A program made the position numbers and the translations under genes. The notes under the pieces are model-generated. The model saw nothing but the letters and a program-made list of their open reading frames with translations, had not been told where the DNA came from and made no database searches. Below are positions 34,888 to 42,612 of a stretch of DNA of 64,000 bases, one piece after another. The DNA is from Rufibacter sediminis. Its GTDB lineage: Bacteria > Bacteroidota > Bacteroidia > Cytophagales > Hymenobacteraceae. The stretch is taken from positions 145,707-209,706 of the forward strand of contig NZ_JACOAF010000042.1 of NCBI RefSeq assembly GCF_014269285.1. Direction: 5' to 3'. The stretch's first letter is position 1. Each line of letters opens with the position of its first letter.

Positions 34888-36159
34888 ATGAAGACTTTGT
34901 TCCGAATTTTATTTCTTCTGCTGGTGCTGCTGGGGACTGCGCGGGCCTCGTGGGCGTCTTACCTGCTCCTGCCCATGGATGCGTCGCAGAAGAACCATCT
35001 CAAAGCCTACGGGCTGGCCTACTGGGCGCTTCAACGGCAGGTGGAGGTTGAATGGCTCTTGAATTACAAAGGCGGCGCTTTTGCCCTGAAACAGGGAAAC
35101 CAGCTGGAAAACGAACTGGTGGTGCGCGGCATCAGCTACCAGACCATCTCCGATGCGCAGTACAGCCAGATCTTAACCGAGATTGCCGCCCCGGAGTCTA
35201 ACATGGACGTGATGAAGCTGGAGAAAGCGCCCAAGATTGCGGTGTACTCGCCCAAATCAAAACAACCCTGGGACGATGCCGTAACCCTGGTGCTCACCTA
35301 CGCCGAGATCCCCTATGAAATTGTCTATGACGCAGAGATTCTGGAAGACAAGCTGCCCAAATATGACTGGTTGCACCTGCACCACGAGGACTTTACCGGC
35401 CAGCAGGGAAAATTCTATACCGCCTTCCGGAACACGCCCTGGTACATTGAGCAGAAGCGGGAGTCAGAGGCTATTGCCAAGCGGTTCGGGTTCAGCAAAG
35501 TGCCCCAGCTGAAAAGCGCCGTGGCCCAGCGCATCCGGGATTTCTGCGCGGGCGGCGGCTTTATGTTCGCCATGTGCTCCGCCACCGATACCTATGACAT
35601 TGCCCTGGCGGCCGTGGGGCTGGACATCACCGAGAGCATGTTTGACGGCGATCCCTCCGATCCTCAAGCTCAGCAGAAGCTGAACTTCGCCAACACCTTT
35701 GCCTTCAAGGACTTTACCCTCATCCGGGACCCCTACCACCCCGAGTTCTCCAACATTGACAACTCGCAACTGGAGCGCGGCCTCCGCGAGAACAATGATT
35801 ACTTTCAGCTTTTCACCTACTCAGCCAAGTGGGACCCCATTCCTACCATGCTGACCCAGAACCACGTCAAAACCATCAAAGGCTTCATGGGGTTAACTAC
35901 GGGCTTCAAGAAAAAGCTGATCAAGTCTGAGGTGGTGGTGATGGGCGAAACCAAGTCCATTGACGAGGCCCGCTACATTCACGGCACCTTCGGGAAAGGC
36001 ACCTGGACCTTCTACGGCGGCCATGACCCCGAGGACTACCAGCACTTCGTGGAAGAGGAACCCACTGACCTGGCCCTCTACCCCAACTCCCCGGGTTACC
36101 GCCTCATTCTGAACAATATTCTGTTCCCAGCCGCCAAGAAGAAGAAACAGAAGACGTGA
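34888..36159 (+). CDS. Secreted GATase-like protein of unknown function
   Basis: This 423-aa protein has a signal peptide (FRILFLLLVLLGTARASWA). A conserved SYLLLPMDASQKNHLKAYGL segment follows, then a Rossmann-like region KIAVYSPKSKQPWDDAVTLVLTYA and a GATase/ThuA-like nucleophile-elbow sequence GGGFMFAMCSATDTYD. Late motifs are TFYGGHDPEDYQH and SPGYRLILNNILFP. From memory, such proteins in Bacteroidota are often labelled asparagine synthetase B. I see neither the N-terminal Cys glutaminase nor the ATP-pyrophosphatase SGG motif of that enzyme, so the label looks unjustified. I start at ATG 34888; a TTG two codons upstream is also open. A perfect 62-bp palindrome lies downstream. Confidence 0.65.
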   Translation: MKTLFRILFLLLVLLGTARASWASYLLLPMDASQKNHLKAYGLAYWALQRQVEVEWLLNYKGGAFALKQGNQLENELVVRGISYQTISDAQYSQILTEIAAPESNMDVMKLEKAPKIAVYSPKSKQPWDDAVTLVLTYAEIPYEIVYDAEILEDKLPKYDWLHLHHEDFTGQQGKFYTAFRNTPWYIEQKRESEAIAKRFGFSKVPQLKSAVAQRIRDFCAGGGFMFAMCSATDTYDIALAAVGLDITESMFDGDPSDPQAQQKLNFANTFAFKDFTLIRDPYHPEFSNIDNSQLERGLRENNDYFQLFTYSAKWDPIPTMLTQNHVKTIKGFMGLTTGFKKKLIKSEVVVMGETKSIDEARYIHGTFGKGTWTFYGGHDPEDYQHFVEEEPTDLALYPNSPGYRLILNNILFPAAKKKKQKT

Positions 36160-36164
36160 TGCGG

Positions 36165-36222
36165 TGATGAGGAGATTTAATGATGTGAAGATTTGGAGAT
36201 GTGAAGATGAGGAGATGAATTG
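36165..36222. repeat. AG-rich micro-repeat tract, direct
   Basis: Degenerate repeats of GGAGATGTGAAGAT and related words run from just after the stop codon to the 62-bp palindrome. The complement of the same pattern occurs on the other side (36311-36366). Confidence 0.55.
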
Positions 36223-36226
36223 ATTT

Positions 36227-36288
36227 AAATGATTGAGGGGTTTAGGGGCTGTTTTCATGAAAACAGCCCCTAAACCCCTCAATCATTT
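36227..36288. terminator. Perfect 62-bp palindrome containing an element
   Basis: Every base pairs: 31-nt arms meet at a CATG-like centre with no spacer. The outer 13 nt per side (AAATGATTGAGGG and complement) are locus-specific, and the inner 36 are the dispersed element. It probably terminates both converging genes and could extrude as a cruciform. Confidence 0.8.
36240..36275. repeat. 36-bp palindromic element, copy 17 (perfect)
   Basis: Left arm GTTTAGGGGCTGTTTTCA, right arm TGAAAACAGCCCCTAAAC. This is a perfect self-complement. Confidence 0.9.
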
Positions 36289-36310
36289 CAGGTAATGTAA
36301 CCTGTTATTT

Positions 36311-36366
36311 CATCGTCATATTTTCAAATCTCATAATTTCCACATCTCCAAATCTTCACATCTGAA
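36311..36366. repeat. AG-rich micro-repeat tract, inverted
   Basis: On the minus strand this reads GATGTGAAGATTTGGAGATG and similar words, inverted relative to 36165-36222. It ends immediately at the miaE stop codon. Confidence 0.55.
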
Positions 36367-36960
36367 TCAGTGAATCCTGTCCGGGCGATGCTCCAGGTTG
36401 GCGATGATGTCTGCCTCAATTATCAGGAGCTCCTGTAAACGGGCGTCCACCACTTCTTTGGGCATGTATTCTTTGGCCAGCTTCACGAAACTCACGTAAT
36501 GCCCGGCTTCAGAGACCATCAGCTCATAGTAGAACTTCTGGAGGTCTTCGTCCTGCAGGTTCTTCCAGAGCAGTTTGAAGCGTTCGCAGGAACGGGCTTC
36601 TATCAAGGCATTCACTAGCAGGTGGTCCATGAGCTGGCGCTCCCGCTTGTCCCCTTTCCGGATGTGCTTGCTTAGTTGGACCACGTACTCATCGGCCCGG
36701 TTCCGGCCCAGTTCATAGCCACGTTTCTTCAGTTCCTCCAGCACCCGTTCAAAGTGGCTCCACTCCTCGGCCACCAGCGCGGTCATTTCTTCCACCAGTT
36801 TAGTCTTGTCTGGATACTTCACGATGAGGGAGATACCGGAGGTGGCGGCTTTCTGCTCACAGTACGCATGGTCTACCAGAATGTCCTGGATGTTCATTTC
36901 CGCGATGTTCACCCACCGAGGATCTGTGGGTAGTTGAAGTTTAAGGATTGACTTTGCCAC
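36367..36960 (-). CDS. miaE: tRNA-(ms2io6A) hydroxylase MiaE
   Basis: This 197-aa ferritin-like diiron monooxygenase hydroxylates the isopentenyl group of ms2i6A37 in tRNA. Likely iron ligands are Glu35 (HAYCEQKA), Glu66 and His69 (EEWSHF), Glu121 (IEARSCERF), and Glu151 and His154 (SEAGHYVSF). The length fits the family. Its substrate is made by MiaB, encoded about 8 kb away in this window (44974). The gene is bracketed on both sides by AG-rich micro-repeats, so it sits as an island between repeat tracts. Both its transcription start and end must lie close to these repeats. Confidence 0.93.
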   Translation of the reverse strand: MAKSILKLQLPTDPRWVNIAEMNIQDILVDHAYCEQKAATSGISLIVKYPDKTKLVEEMTALVAEEWSHFERVLEELKKRGYELGRNRADEYVVQLSKHIRKGDKRERQLMDHLLVNALIEARSCERFKLLWKNLQDEDLQKFYYELMVSEAGHYVSFVKLAKEYMPKEVVDARLQELLIIEADIIANLEHRPDRIH

Positions 36961-37014
36961 TGGTTTTGATATTTGAAGATGTGAAGATTGGAAGATGTGG
37001 AAATTAGGAGATAT

Positions 37015-37078
37015 GGAGATTTGAAAATGTGGAGATTTGAAAATGTGGAGATTTGAAAATGTGGAGATTTGAAAATGT
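37015..37078. repeat. Four exact tandem copies of a 16-bp unit
   Basis: The unit GGAGATTTGAAAATGT is repeated four times without change (37015, 37031, 37047, 37063), preceded by degenerate copies from about 36970. Confidence 0.9.
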
Positions 37079-37146
37079 GATGATGATCAAATAGTTTGTT
37101 GATTTTTTGATAGAAGAACAACAGCTACTCTAAAGCGCATTAACCT

Positions 37147-37182
37147 GTTTTAGGATTATATTTCTGAAAAAGACTCTAAAAC
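37147..37182. repeat. 36-bp palindromic element, copy 18
   Basis: Left arm GTTTTAGGATTATATTTC, right arm TGAAAAAGACTCTAAAAC. Confidence 0.65.
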
Positions 37183-37204
37183 AAGATTTCTTCGATTTTC
37201 TTTA

Positions 37205-37286
37205 GCTCGTCTATGGCGCGGAAGTTACTTCCGTGACTTACATTTTTAAGAAAGTCACGGAAGTAACTTCCGCGCCATAGACGAGC
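37205..37286. repeat. Inverted repeat with perfect 35-bp arms (REP-like pair)
   Basis: Arms 37205-37239 and 37252-37286 are perfect complements around a 12-nt loop. Each arm contains GTCACG, a self-complementary GAAGTAACTTC core and CGCGCCA, the same heads as the units at 10147-10310. Confidence 0.75.
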
Positions 37287-37314
37287 CATACTGGCCCCAT
37301 TAAGGAAGGTTTCT

Positions 37315-37350
37315 GTTTACAAACCATTTCTAAGAAAACTGCCTATAAAC
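37315..37350. repeat. 36-bp palindromic element, copy 19 (diverged)
   Basis: GTTTACAAACCATTTCTA then AGAAAACTGCCTATAAAC. Confidence 0.5.
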
Positions 37351-37385
37351 AGAAAAGTAGCCATTAGATTAAGTTTTCTTAACCT

Positions 37386-37436
37386 CGAATCTCCTCATTT
37401 TCACATCTTCTAATCTACCAATCTTCTAATCTGAAA
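37386..37436. repeat. AG-rich micro-repeat tract, inverted
   Basis: On the minus strand this reads GATTAGAAGATTGGTAGATT and similar words. It is inverted relative to the tract at 36970-37085 and ends at the porin stop codon. Confidence 0.5.
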
Positions 37437-37439
37437 AGC

Positions 37440-39401
37440 TTAATCATAGAAATTCCACTGCAAACCTAAGTTAAAGGTAAAGGGGTTGGCCACGTAATAC
37501 GGCGTGGTGAAGTACCCTTGCTCCCAGTCACTGATGACGTTGTTGAGGTGGCTAAGCTTCAGGAAAAGGTTCACGGTTTTGATGTCGGCGCTCAGGAACA
37601 CGTCCAGCGTGGGATAACGGGTCACCAGGAAATCGTTCTGCAAATGGAACTGCTGGGTGACCGGCATGTACCCATCGGCGTAATAATCGGAGTGCCAGTT
37701 CATCTCAACCCCGGCCTGTACATAGATGGCTTTCTTGAAGGCCGGTCCCTGCACATACACCCTGGACTGTACATACCACTCGGGCATCCGGATCACTTCC
37801 TGGCCGGTCACTTGGTTGTAATACACGTTGTTGTCGAAGACGAATGATTTTACGCTGAACTTGTACCGCACACTGGCTTGCACCAGGTTGGTGTTACCCG
37901 ACGTCTGCGCCGGAGTAGCCCAGTCAGCACGGTCTTTCCGGAGAGAATCCTGGTAGTAGACGTAGTTCCGGAGGTTGGTGAACTGCAGTTGCGCGTTGAG
38001 GTAATGATTGCGGTAGCCTGCCTCCAGAGTTGCGGCTGTCTGGTTGGCTTGAATGTTCTCAAAATCATGGGACCACTGAAAATGGTTACTGATGTAGACC
38101 CTCTGCACCAGAGTGGGAGAATAAGACGACCTGGTTTGCCGAAACGTGAGGTACTTGTAGCGGGCCTGCGCATTGAGGCGGTAATCGCCGCCGCCTATCT
38201 GGAACTCGCCATCCGTGGTGACATAGATATCGTTCTTCAACCGGAACTGGGCCTCACCCCCGATGAAGTTATCGGCGATGGTTCGCTTTTCCTCCTTCAC
38301 GTAATACGCCAGGCTGTCCTGCAGATCAGGACGGGGAATTCTTTTCACTCCTTCGGCGGTTACTTTATAAGAACCATCACGGCGTTTGGCATACGCCCGG
38401 TACACAAACAAGCGGCCGCTGCCCATCACGCCAAACGTGTTCTCTATCTGCCGGAAGTACGAATCGTCATAGGTGCGGGTCCCATCCAGCTGGGCTCTGG
38501 GGTAGAATTTCAGAGTCTGCACTTTGGGATCACCTGAGCCCACGGTATCATACGGCAAGGCTTTATCGGTGTAATCATTGTTTTGGGTATTCACATCCAG
38601 CGTGTGGTACAGCTGCAGCCCGGGTCCCAGCAATTTGTACCATTGGGTGGCATGGAAGCTGTTGCGCTTCTCGTCTGAGGTGGCCTGCTGCAGCCAGGCC
38701 GGTTCCTCTTTGTATTCAAAAAGACTATCGATGGGTTCGCCGCGCTCTGGGCGGATGCCGCCCAACTCAATCTGCTCGTGGCTGCTCAGGCTGTAATTGG
38801 CCATGAGGCGGTACCGTTCGTTTTTGCTGGCGTAATGCGTAAACGCCTGAAAACCGTAGTGGCTCACCAGTCCGTCTAAACCGCTGCCAATGGTTCCAAA
38901 CTGGCGCTCAGCCCCCAGGCGCTCATAGCCAATGCCCACGTTCCAGTTAGCCGACACGTTTCGGGTATGTTTCGCCCGGAAGATTTGGTCCCCCAACCCA
39001 CCCTGCAGGTAGTGCAGGAACGTGAAAGGCGATTTGGTGTCATAGTATTCAATGGTGGCGGGGTTGACGGCGTACGGGTCAAAGGCATTTTTGCCCAGCC
39101 GATTACCTAACTGCGTGGGCATCCTCCAGAAAAGCGGTTGGGAAGCCGTGCCCGTGTTGCCCAGGTTCTGCTGCAAGGTAGAGTCATAATACCAGAACCG
39201 GTTGTTGGGCAGGTTGGTCAGTGCCGTGTCAATCCGGGTAGAGGTAAGATTTCCTTTGAAGATGTCCGCCTCGTAGATCACCTTGGTGGTGGCCGAACCA
39301 TAAATGGCTTTCGTGGAATCGTTCAGGATTTGGGCCTGGGTCTGGGAGTAAGTACCCAGCCATCCCAAAAAAGCCGCAGCTATCAGTTTCTTATAAGTCA
39401 C
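37440..39401 (-). CDS. Putative outer membrane porin
   Basis: This 653-aa protein matches the Bacteroidota 'putative porin' family. It has a signal peptide ending in YSQTQA and a conserved N-terminal region (YYDSTLQQNLGNTGTASQPLFW, PFTFLHYLQGG, RNVSANWNVGIGYERLGAERQF). Many alternating beta strands follow, with a terminal aromatic strand (PFTFNLGLQWNFYD). I choose GTG 39401 ([16 protein letters not shown]). It overlaps the lpxK stop by 11 bp and directly precedes a good signal sequence, whereas a longer frame would run into lpxK. Overlap implies an lpxK-porin operon. Substrate and function are unknown. Confidence 0.75.
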   Translation of the reverse strand: MTYKKLIAAAFLGWLGTYSQTQAQILNDSTKAIYGSATTKVIYEADIFKGNLTSTRIDTALTNLPNNRFWYYDSTLQQNLGNTGTASQPLFWRMPTQLGNRLGKNAFDPYAVNPATIEYYDTKSPFTFLHYLQGGLGDQIFRAKHTRNVSANWNVGIGYERLGAERQFGTIGSGLDGLVSHYGFQAFTHYASKNERYRLMANYSLSSHEQIELGGIRPERGEPIDSLFEYKEEPAWLQQATSDEKRNSFHATQWYKLLGPGLQLYHTLDVNTQNNDYTDKALPYDTVGSGDPKVQTLKFYPRAQLDGTRTYDDSYFRQIENTFGVMGSGRLFVYRAYAKRRDGSYKVTAEGVKRIPRPDLQDSLAYYVKEEKRTIADNFIGGEAQFRLKNDIYVTTDGEFQIGGGDYRLNAQARYKYLTFRQTRSSYSPTLVQRVYISNHFQWSHDFENIQANQTAATLEAGYRNHYLNAQLQFTNLRNYVYYQDSLRKDRADWATPAQTSGNTNLVQASVRYKFSVKSFVFDNNVYYNQVTGQEVIRMPEWYVQSRVYVQGPAFKKAIYVQAGVEMNWHSDYYADGYMPVTQQFHLQNDFLVTRYPTLDVFLSADIKTVNLFLKLSHLNNVISDWEQGYFTTPYYVANPFTFNLGLQWNFYD

Positions 39402-40479
39402 GTTCAAAAGTAAGATTAATATCTGAACCAATGGGCGGTACCCAGCGCTGGATGGTGGCATCAAAAGAAGGTTCCTGCGGGGCAAAGGCATTGGTAATAG
39501 GCAAATAGTATACCGGCAATGACCGCCACAAACCTGTAAGGCTGGGCTCCTGCCACTTCACCGCATCTTTTTGGGTCATCAGAATACTTATGGCCGAATC
39601 CCGCAGAGAGGCATGAAAGGTCACCACTTCCCCAACTCGCTCCGGCGTAACGGCCGCATGGTCTGGCCAATCAAAGTGGCGCACCACCTCATACCTCTCC
39701 TGCTGCAAATGCTTCACCAGCGGCTGAGCGTTGGCAATACCAGTCACTAAAATCAGCCTTTTCCCTAACGTAGTTCCCTGGCCAACCGGTACAGCCGGGG
39801 CGTAGACTATTTGCGAGAAAAAAACCGGTGTGCCCGCAGAGGTGTATTCCTGCACCTGCTTCTGAATGAGCGTCTGTTGTTCTTGGGATATCACCCGCGG
39901 ACATTTGGTCACCACTACGGCATCGGCCCGGCGGGCCCCACTCCTGGGTTCCCGCAGCAAGCCCATGGGCAAGAGGTAATCCTGGGTAAACAAGCGGTTG
40001 AAATCGGTAAGCAACAGGTACGAGGAGGCTTTCACCGCCCGGTGCTGAAACGCGTCATCCAGCAGAATCACGTCTAAATCGGGGAAAAGCTGGAGCAACC
40101 GCTGGATTCCCAGGGCACGTTTCTCACAGACGGCTACCCGCACCTGGGGCAGGCTTTGCGTGTACTGGAACGGTTCATCGCCTAACGTGGCGGCGGTGGC
40201 TTGATGGTCGGCTAAGACGAAGCCTTTGGTTTTTCGTTTGTAGCCGCGGCTAAGGATGGCGATGTGGCGGGGTTGTAACAGGCGGGCCAAATATTCTACC
40301 TGCGGAGTTTTGCCGGTGCCGCCCACGCTCAGATTCCCCACGCAAATCACCGGAATGGGCGCCTGGTAGACAGAGAACAGCTCCTGGTCGTATAAGACAT
40401 TCCGCAGACGCACAATGCCCCCGTACAGCTGCGCGAACGGAAACAAAAGGAAACGCAAGGCGGACGTGGTTACGGGCAT
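39391..40479 (-). CDS. lpxK: Tetraacyldisaccharide 4'-kinase
   Basis: This 362-aa membrane-associated kinase phosphorylates the lipid A precursor DS-1-P at the 4' position. The P-loop SVGGTGKT is at residues 51-58 after [32 protein letters not shown] and [21 protein letters not shown] are family signatures. I choose ATG 40479 ([13 protein letters not shown]), because a TACTTTTG box on the minus strand (40493-40486) lies immediately upstream. The longer frame would begin upstream of that promoter. The gene is the first of an operon with the porin and is divergent from the Nif3-like gene. Confidence 0.93.
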   Translation of the reverse strand: MPVTTSALRFLLFPFAQLYGGIVRLRNVLYDQELFSVYQAPIPVICVGNLSVGGTGKTPQVEYLARLLQPRHIAILSRGYKRKTKGFVLADHQATAATLGDEPFQYTQSLPQVRVAVCEKRALGIQRLLQLFPDLDVILLDDAFQHRAVKASSYLLLTDFNRLFTQDYLLPMGLLREPRSGARRADAVVVTKCPRVISQEQQTLIQKQVQEYTSAGTPVFFSQIVYAPAVPVGQGTTLGKRLILVTGIANAQPLVKHLQQERYEVVRHFDWPDHAAVTPERVGEVVTFHASLRDSAISILMTQKDAVKWQEPSLTGLWRSLPVYYLPITNAFAPQEPSFDATIQRWVPPIGSDINLTFERDL

Positions 40480-40485
40480 AAGCTG

Positions 40486-40493
40486 CAAAAGTA
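40486..40493 (-). promoter_or_regulatory. -7 box of the lpxK promoter
   Basis: On the minus strand TACTTTTG ends 6 nt before the ATG at 40479, so the transcript should begin within a few bases of the start codon. Confidence 0.5.
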
Positions 40494-40539
40494 CATGATT
40501 TTTACCTTTCTTTGCCTTCAACGGCTTTAAACCTAACGT

Positions 40540-41637
40540 ATGACAAAGATAAAAGAAGTGGTGCAGGTACTGGAGCGCTACGCACCCCCGGCGTATCAGG
40601 AATCGTATGACAACGCCTTGCTCCAGGTGGGCGACCCAGAAGCCACCATCACCGGAGTTCTGGTCACCCTGGACTGCACCCTGGAAGTGGTAGAGGAAGC
40701 ACTACAGCGCGGCTGCAACCTGATTGTGGCGCACCACCCGGTGATCTTCAAGCCCCTGAAAAGCCTGACCGGCAAAACACCCGTAGAACGCATCCTGCTC
40801 AAGGCGCTGCAGCACCAGATCGCCATTTTCGCCTGCCACACCAACCTGGACCACGTGCACAACGGAGTCAATGCCAAGCTGTGCGAAAAACTGGGCATCC
40901 TCCACCCCAAGGTACTTGCCCCTAAAACCCAGATCCTGACCAAACTGGAGACCTATGTGCCGCTGGAAGACACCGAGAAAGTGCTGGCGGCGCTGCATAA
41001 AGCCGGTGCCGGACAGATAGGCGACTATTCAGACTGTAGCTTCAGAGTTACGGGCACGGGCCGGTTCACGCCATCGGCGCAAGCCAATCCGCACATTGGC
41101 GAACCCGGCCAAACCGAGGAAACCATCGAAAACAAAATAGAGGTGATTTTCCCGTCGTTCAAGCAGAACCAGATCATGCGCGCGCTGGTGCAGGCCCACC
41201 CCTACGAGGAGGTGGCGCACTATTTGGTTTCTCTGCAAAACGAGAACCAGGAAGTGGGCGCCGGCATGGTGGGTGAGCTGGAAGAGGCGCTCTCGCCGGA
41301 GGCTTTCGTGCAGCACGTGAAAGAGCGGCTGCAGATCAACACCTTCCGGCACACGGCCTGGCCTCAGAAAGCCATTAAAAGAATTGCCGTCTGCGGCGGG
41401 GCCGGAAGTTTCCTGACCAGACAGGCCAAAGCGGCCGGGGCAGACGTGTTCCTGACGGCAGATTTGAAATATCACGAGTTCTTTGAGGCCACGGAGCAGT
41501 TCACCTTAGTAGATGTAGGTCATTATGAAAGTGAAGTTTTCACGAAGGAGCTTTTTTATGATATACTTACAAAATCTTTTCCTAATTTTGCAGTTGATTT
41601 GTCAAATACCCCTACAAATCCCGTAAGACACAGCTAA
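40540..41637 (+). CDS. Nif3-like dinuclear metal centre hexameric protein
   Basis: This 365-aa protein of the Nif3/YbgI/YqfO family forms toroidal hexamers with a two-metal site. Metal-binding motifs visible are VAHHPVIFK, FACHTNLDHVHNGVN, and near the C terminus FLTADLKYHEFFEA and VDVGHYESE. The central insert (about 130-235, including PSFKQNQIMRALVQAHPYEEVAH) is the CutA-like YqfO domain. It is often labelled GTP cyclohydrolase I type 2, but the biochemical role is unsettled. The zinc-ribbon gene follows after 7 nt, so they form an operon. Confidence 0.93.
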   Translation: MTKIKEVVQVLERYAPPAYQESYDNALLQVGDPEATITGVLVTLDCTLEVVEEALQRGCNLIVAHHPVIFKPLKSLTGKTPVERILLKALQHQIAIFACHTNLDHVHNGVNAKLCEKLGILHPKVLAPKTQILTKLETYVPLEDTEKVLAALHKAGAGQIGDYSDCSFRVTGTGRFTPSAQANPHIGEPGQTEETIENKIEVIFPSFKQNQIMRALVQAHPYEEVAHYLVSLQNENQEVGAGMVGELEEALSPEAFVQHVKERLQINTFRHTAWPQKAIKRIAVCGGAGSFLTRQAKAAGADVFLTADLKYHEFFEATEQFTLVDVGHYESEVFTKELFYDILTKSFPNFAVDLSNTPTNPVRHS

Positions 41638-41644
41638 ATTATAC

Positions 41645-42379
41645 ATGGAAAGTACTGTAGCAAGTAAGTTAGATGCACTTCTAAGACTTCAGAGCTTAGA
41701 TTCTCAATTGGACAAGATTCTACAAATTAGAGGCGACCTTCCGGAAGAGGTTCGTGACCTGGAAGATGAGATTGCCGGCTACCAAGTACGCGTGAGCAAG
41801 TTTGATGACGAAATTGCCGAGTTGCAGCAATCCATTGCCAACCGCAAGCAAGGCATCAAAGACGCTGAGAAACTGATCAAGAAATACGAGGAACAACAGG
41901 AGAACGTCCGCAACAACCGCGAGTTTGACGCCATCACCAAAGAGATTGAACTTCAGAAACTGGAAATCCAGATCAACGAGAAGAAGATCCGGGAGGCTAA
42001 TTTCCAGATAGAGCAGAAAAACCTGGAGATCCAGGAAACCAAAAACCGTCTGGAAGAGCGCCAGAAAGACCTGAACACCAAGAATGCCGAGCTGCAGGTG
42101 ATGGTGAACGAGAGCGAGGAAGATGAGCGCAAACTGAACGAGGAGAAAGAAGAAGCCATCACCCACATTGAGGATCGCCTTCTGTTCGCTTACAACCGGA
42201 TCCGGAAGAACGTTCGCAACGGCCTGGCCGTGGTAACCGTGAAGCGTGACGCCTGCGGCGGATGTTTCAACACCGTTCCCCCGCAACGTCAGTCAGACAT
42301 TGCCGCCCACAAGAAGATCACCGTTTGTGAGCACTGCGGCCGTATCTTAGCCGATGTGGAGCAAAAAGCAATCGTGTAA
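41645..42379 (+). CDS. Coiled-coil protein with C4-type zinc ribbon (DUF164/CT398-like)
   Basis: This 244-aa protein is almost entirely coiled coil in residues 10-180 (heptads rich in Glu, Gln, Lys). A C-terminal C4 zinc ribbon follows, with Cys204, Cys207, Cys228 and Cys231 (CGGC ... CEHC). This architecture is the zf-RING_7/DUF164 family, linked in other bacteria to flagellar or secretion functions and to nucleic-acid binding. The role here is unknown. It is co-transcribed with the Nif3-like gene, a pairing widely kept in bacteria. A strong terminator follows. Confidence 0.9.
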   Translation: MESTVASKLDALLRLQSLDSQLDKILQIRGDLPEEVRDLEDEIAGYQVRVSKFDDEIAELQQSIANRKQGIKDAEKLIKKYEEQQENVRNNREFDAITKEIELQKLEIQINEKKIREANFQIEQKNLEIQETKNRLEERQKDLNTKNAELQVMVNESEEDERKLNEEKEEAITHIEDRLLFAYNRIRKNVRNGLAVVTVKRDACGGCFNTVPPQRQSDIAAHKKITVCEHCGRILADVEQKAIV

Positions 42380-42401
42380 ACAGACAAATAATTATAGCGT
42401 G

Positions 42402-42433
42402 AAAAGGATGGTGTGACTACCATCCTTTTTTTT
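42402..42433 (+). terminator. Terminator of the Nif3-zinc ribbon operon
   Basis: AAAAGGATGG, 8-nt loop, CCATCCTTTT plus further T residues. Confidence 0.85.
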
Positions 42434-42482
42434 GTGCCTTTTCCCTAAATCTCCCGCAAAACGGCACCGCCGGTCTTCAGTT

Positions 42483-42518
42483 GTTTCGGCACCCGTTTTC
42501 AGAAAAGAGGCTTAAAAC
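42483..42518. repeat. 36-bp palindromic element, copy 20
   Basis: Degenerate left arm GTTTCGGCACCCGTTTTC, right arm AGAAAAGAGGCTTAAAAC. Confidence 0.55.
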
Positions 42519-42576
42519 GGGAAGTTGGGGAGGATCAGGTCTGGCGAGGATTCCCGTCTGCATGAGATAATCTGCG

Positions 42577-42584
42577 TATCTTTA
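42577..42584 (+). promoter_or_regulatory. -7 box of the pabB promoter
   Basis: TATCTTTA, 28 nt upstream of the pabB ATG. The expected TTTG -33 box is not obvious. Confidence 0.35.
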
Positions 42585-42612
42585 AGCCCGCTTTCACTCC
42601 GGTTCCTTTTTC

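Larger units (their letters stand above)
36961..37439. other. Repeat-rich intergenic region between miaE and the porin
   Basis: This 479-bp region holds in order an AG-rich micro-repeat with four exact 16-bp units, an element (37147-37182), an inverted repeat with 35-bp arms (37205-37286), a second element (37315-37350), and an inverted micro-repeat tract (37386-37436). No coding frame is supported. Confidence 0.7.

Noticed and set aside
34888..36159. Asparagine synthetase B
   Set aside because: No glutaminase Cys2, no ATP-pyrophosphatase loop, and the protein has a signal peptide.
36965..37085. CRISPR array
   Set aside because: The repeats here are 16 bp and tandem without spacers, and the 36-bp elements elsewhere are single dispersed copies. 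No cas gene is in the window.
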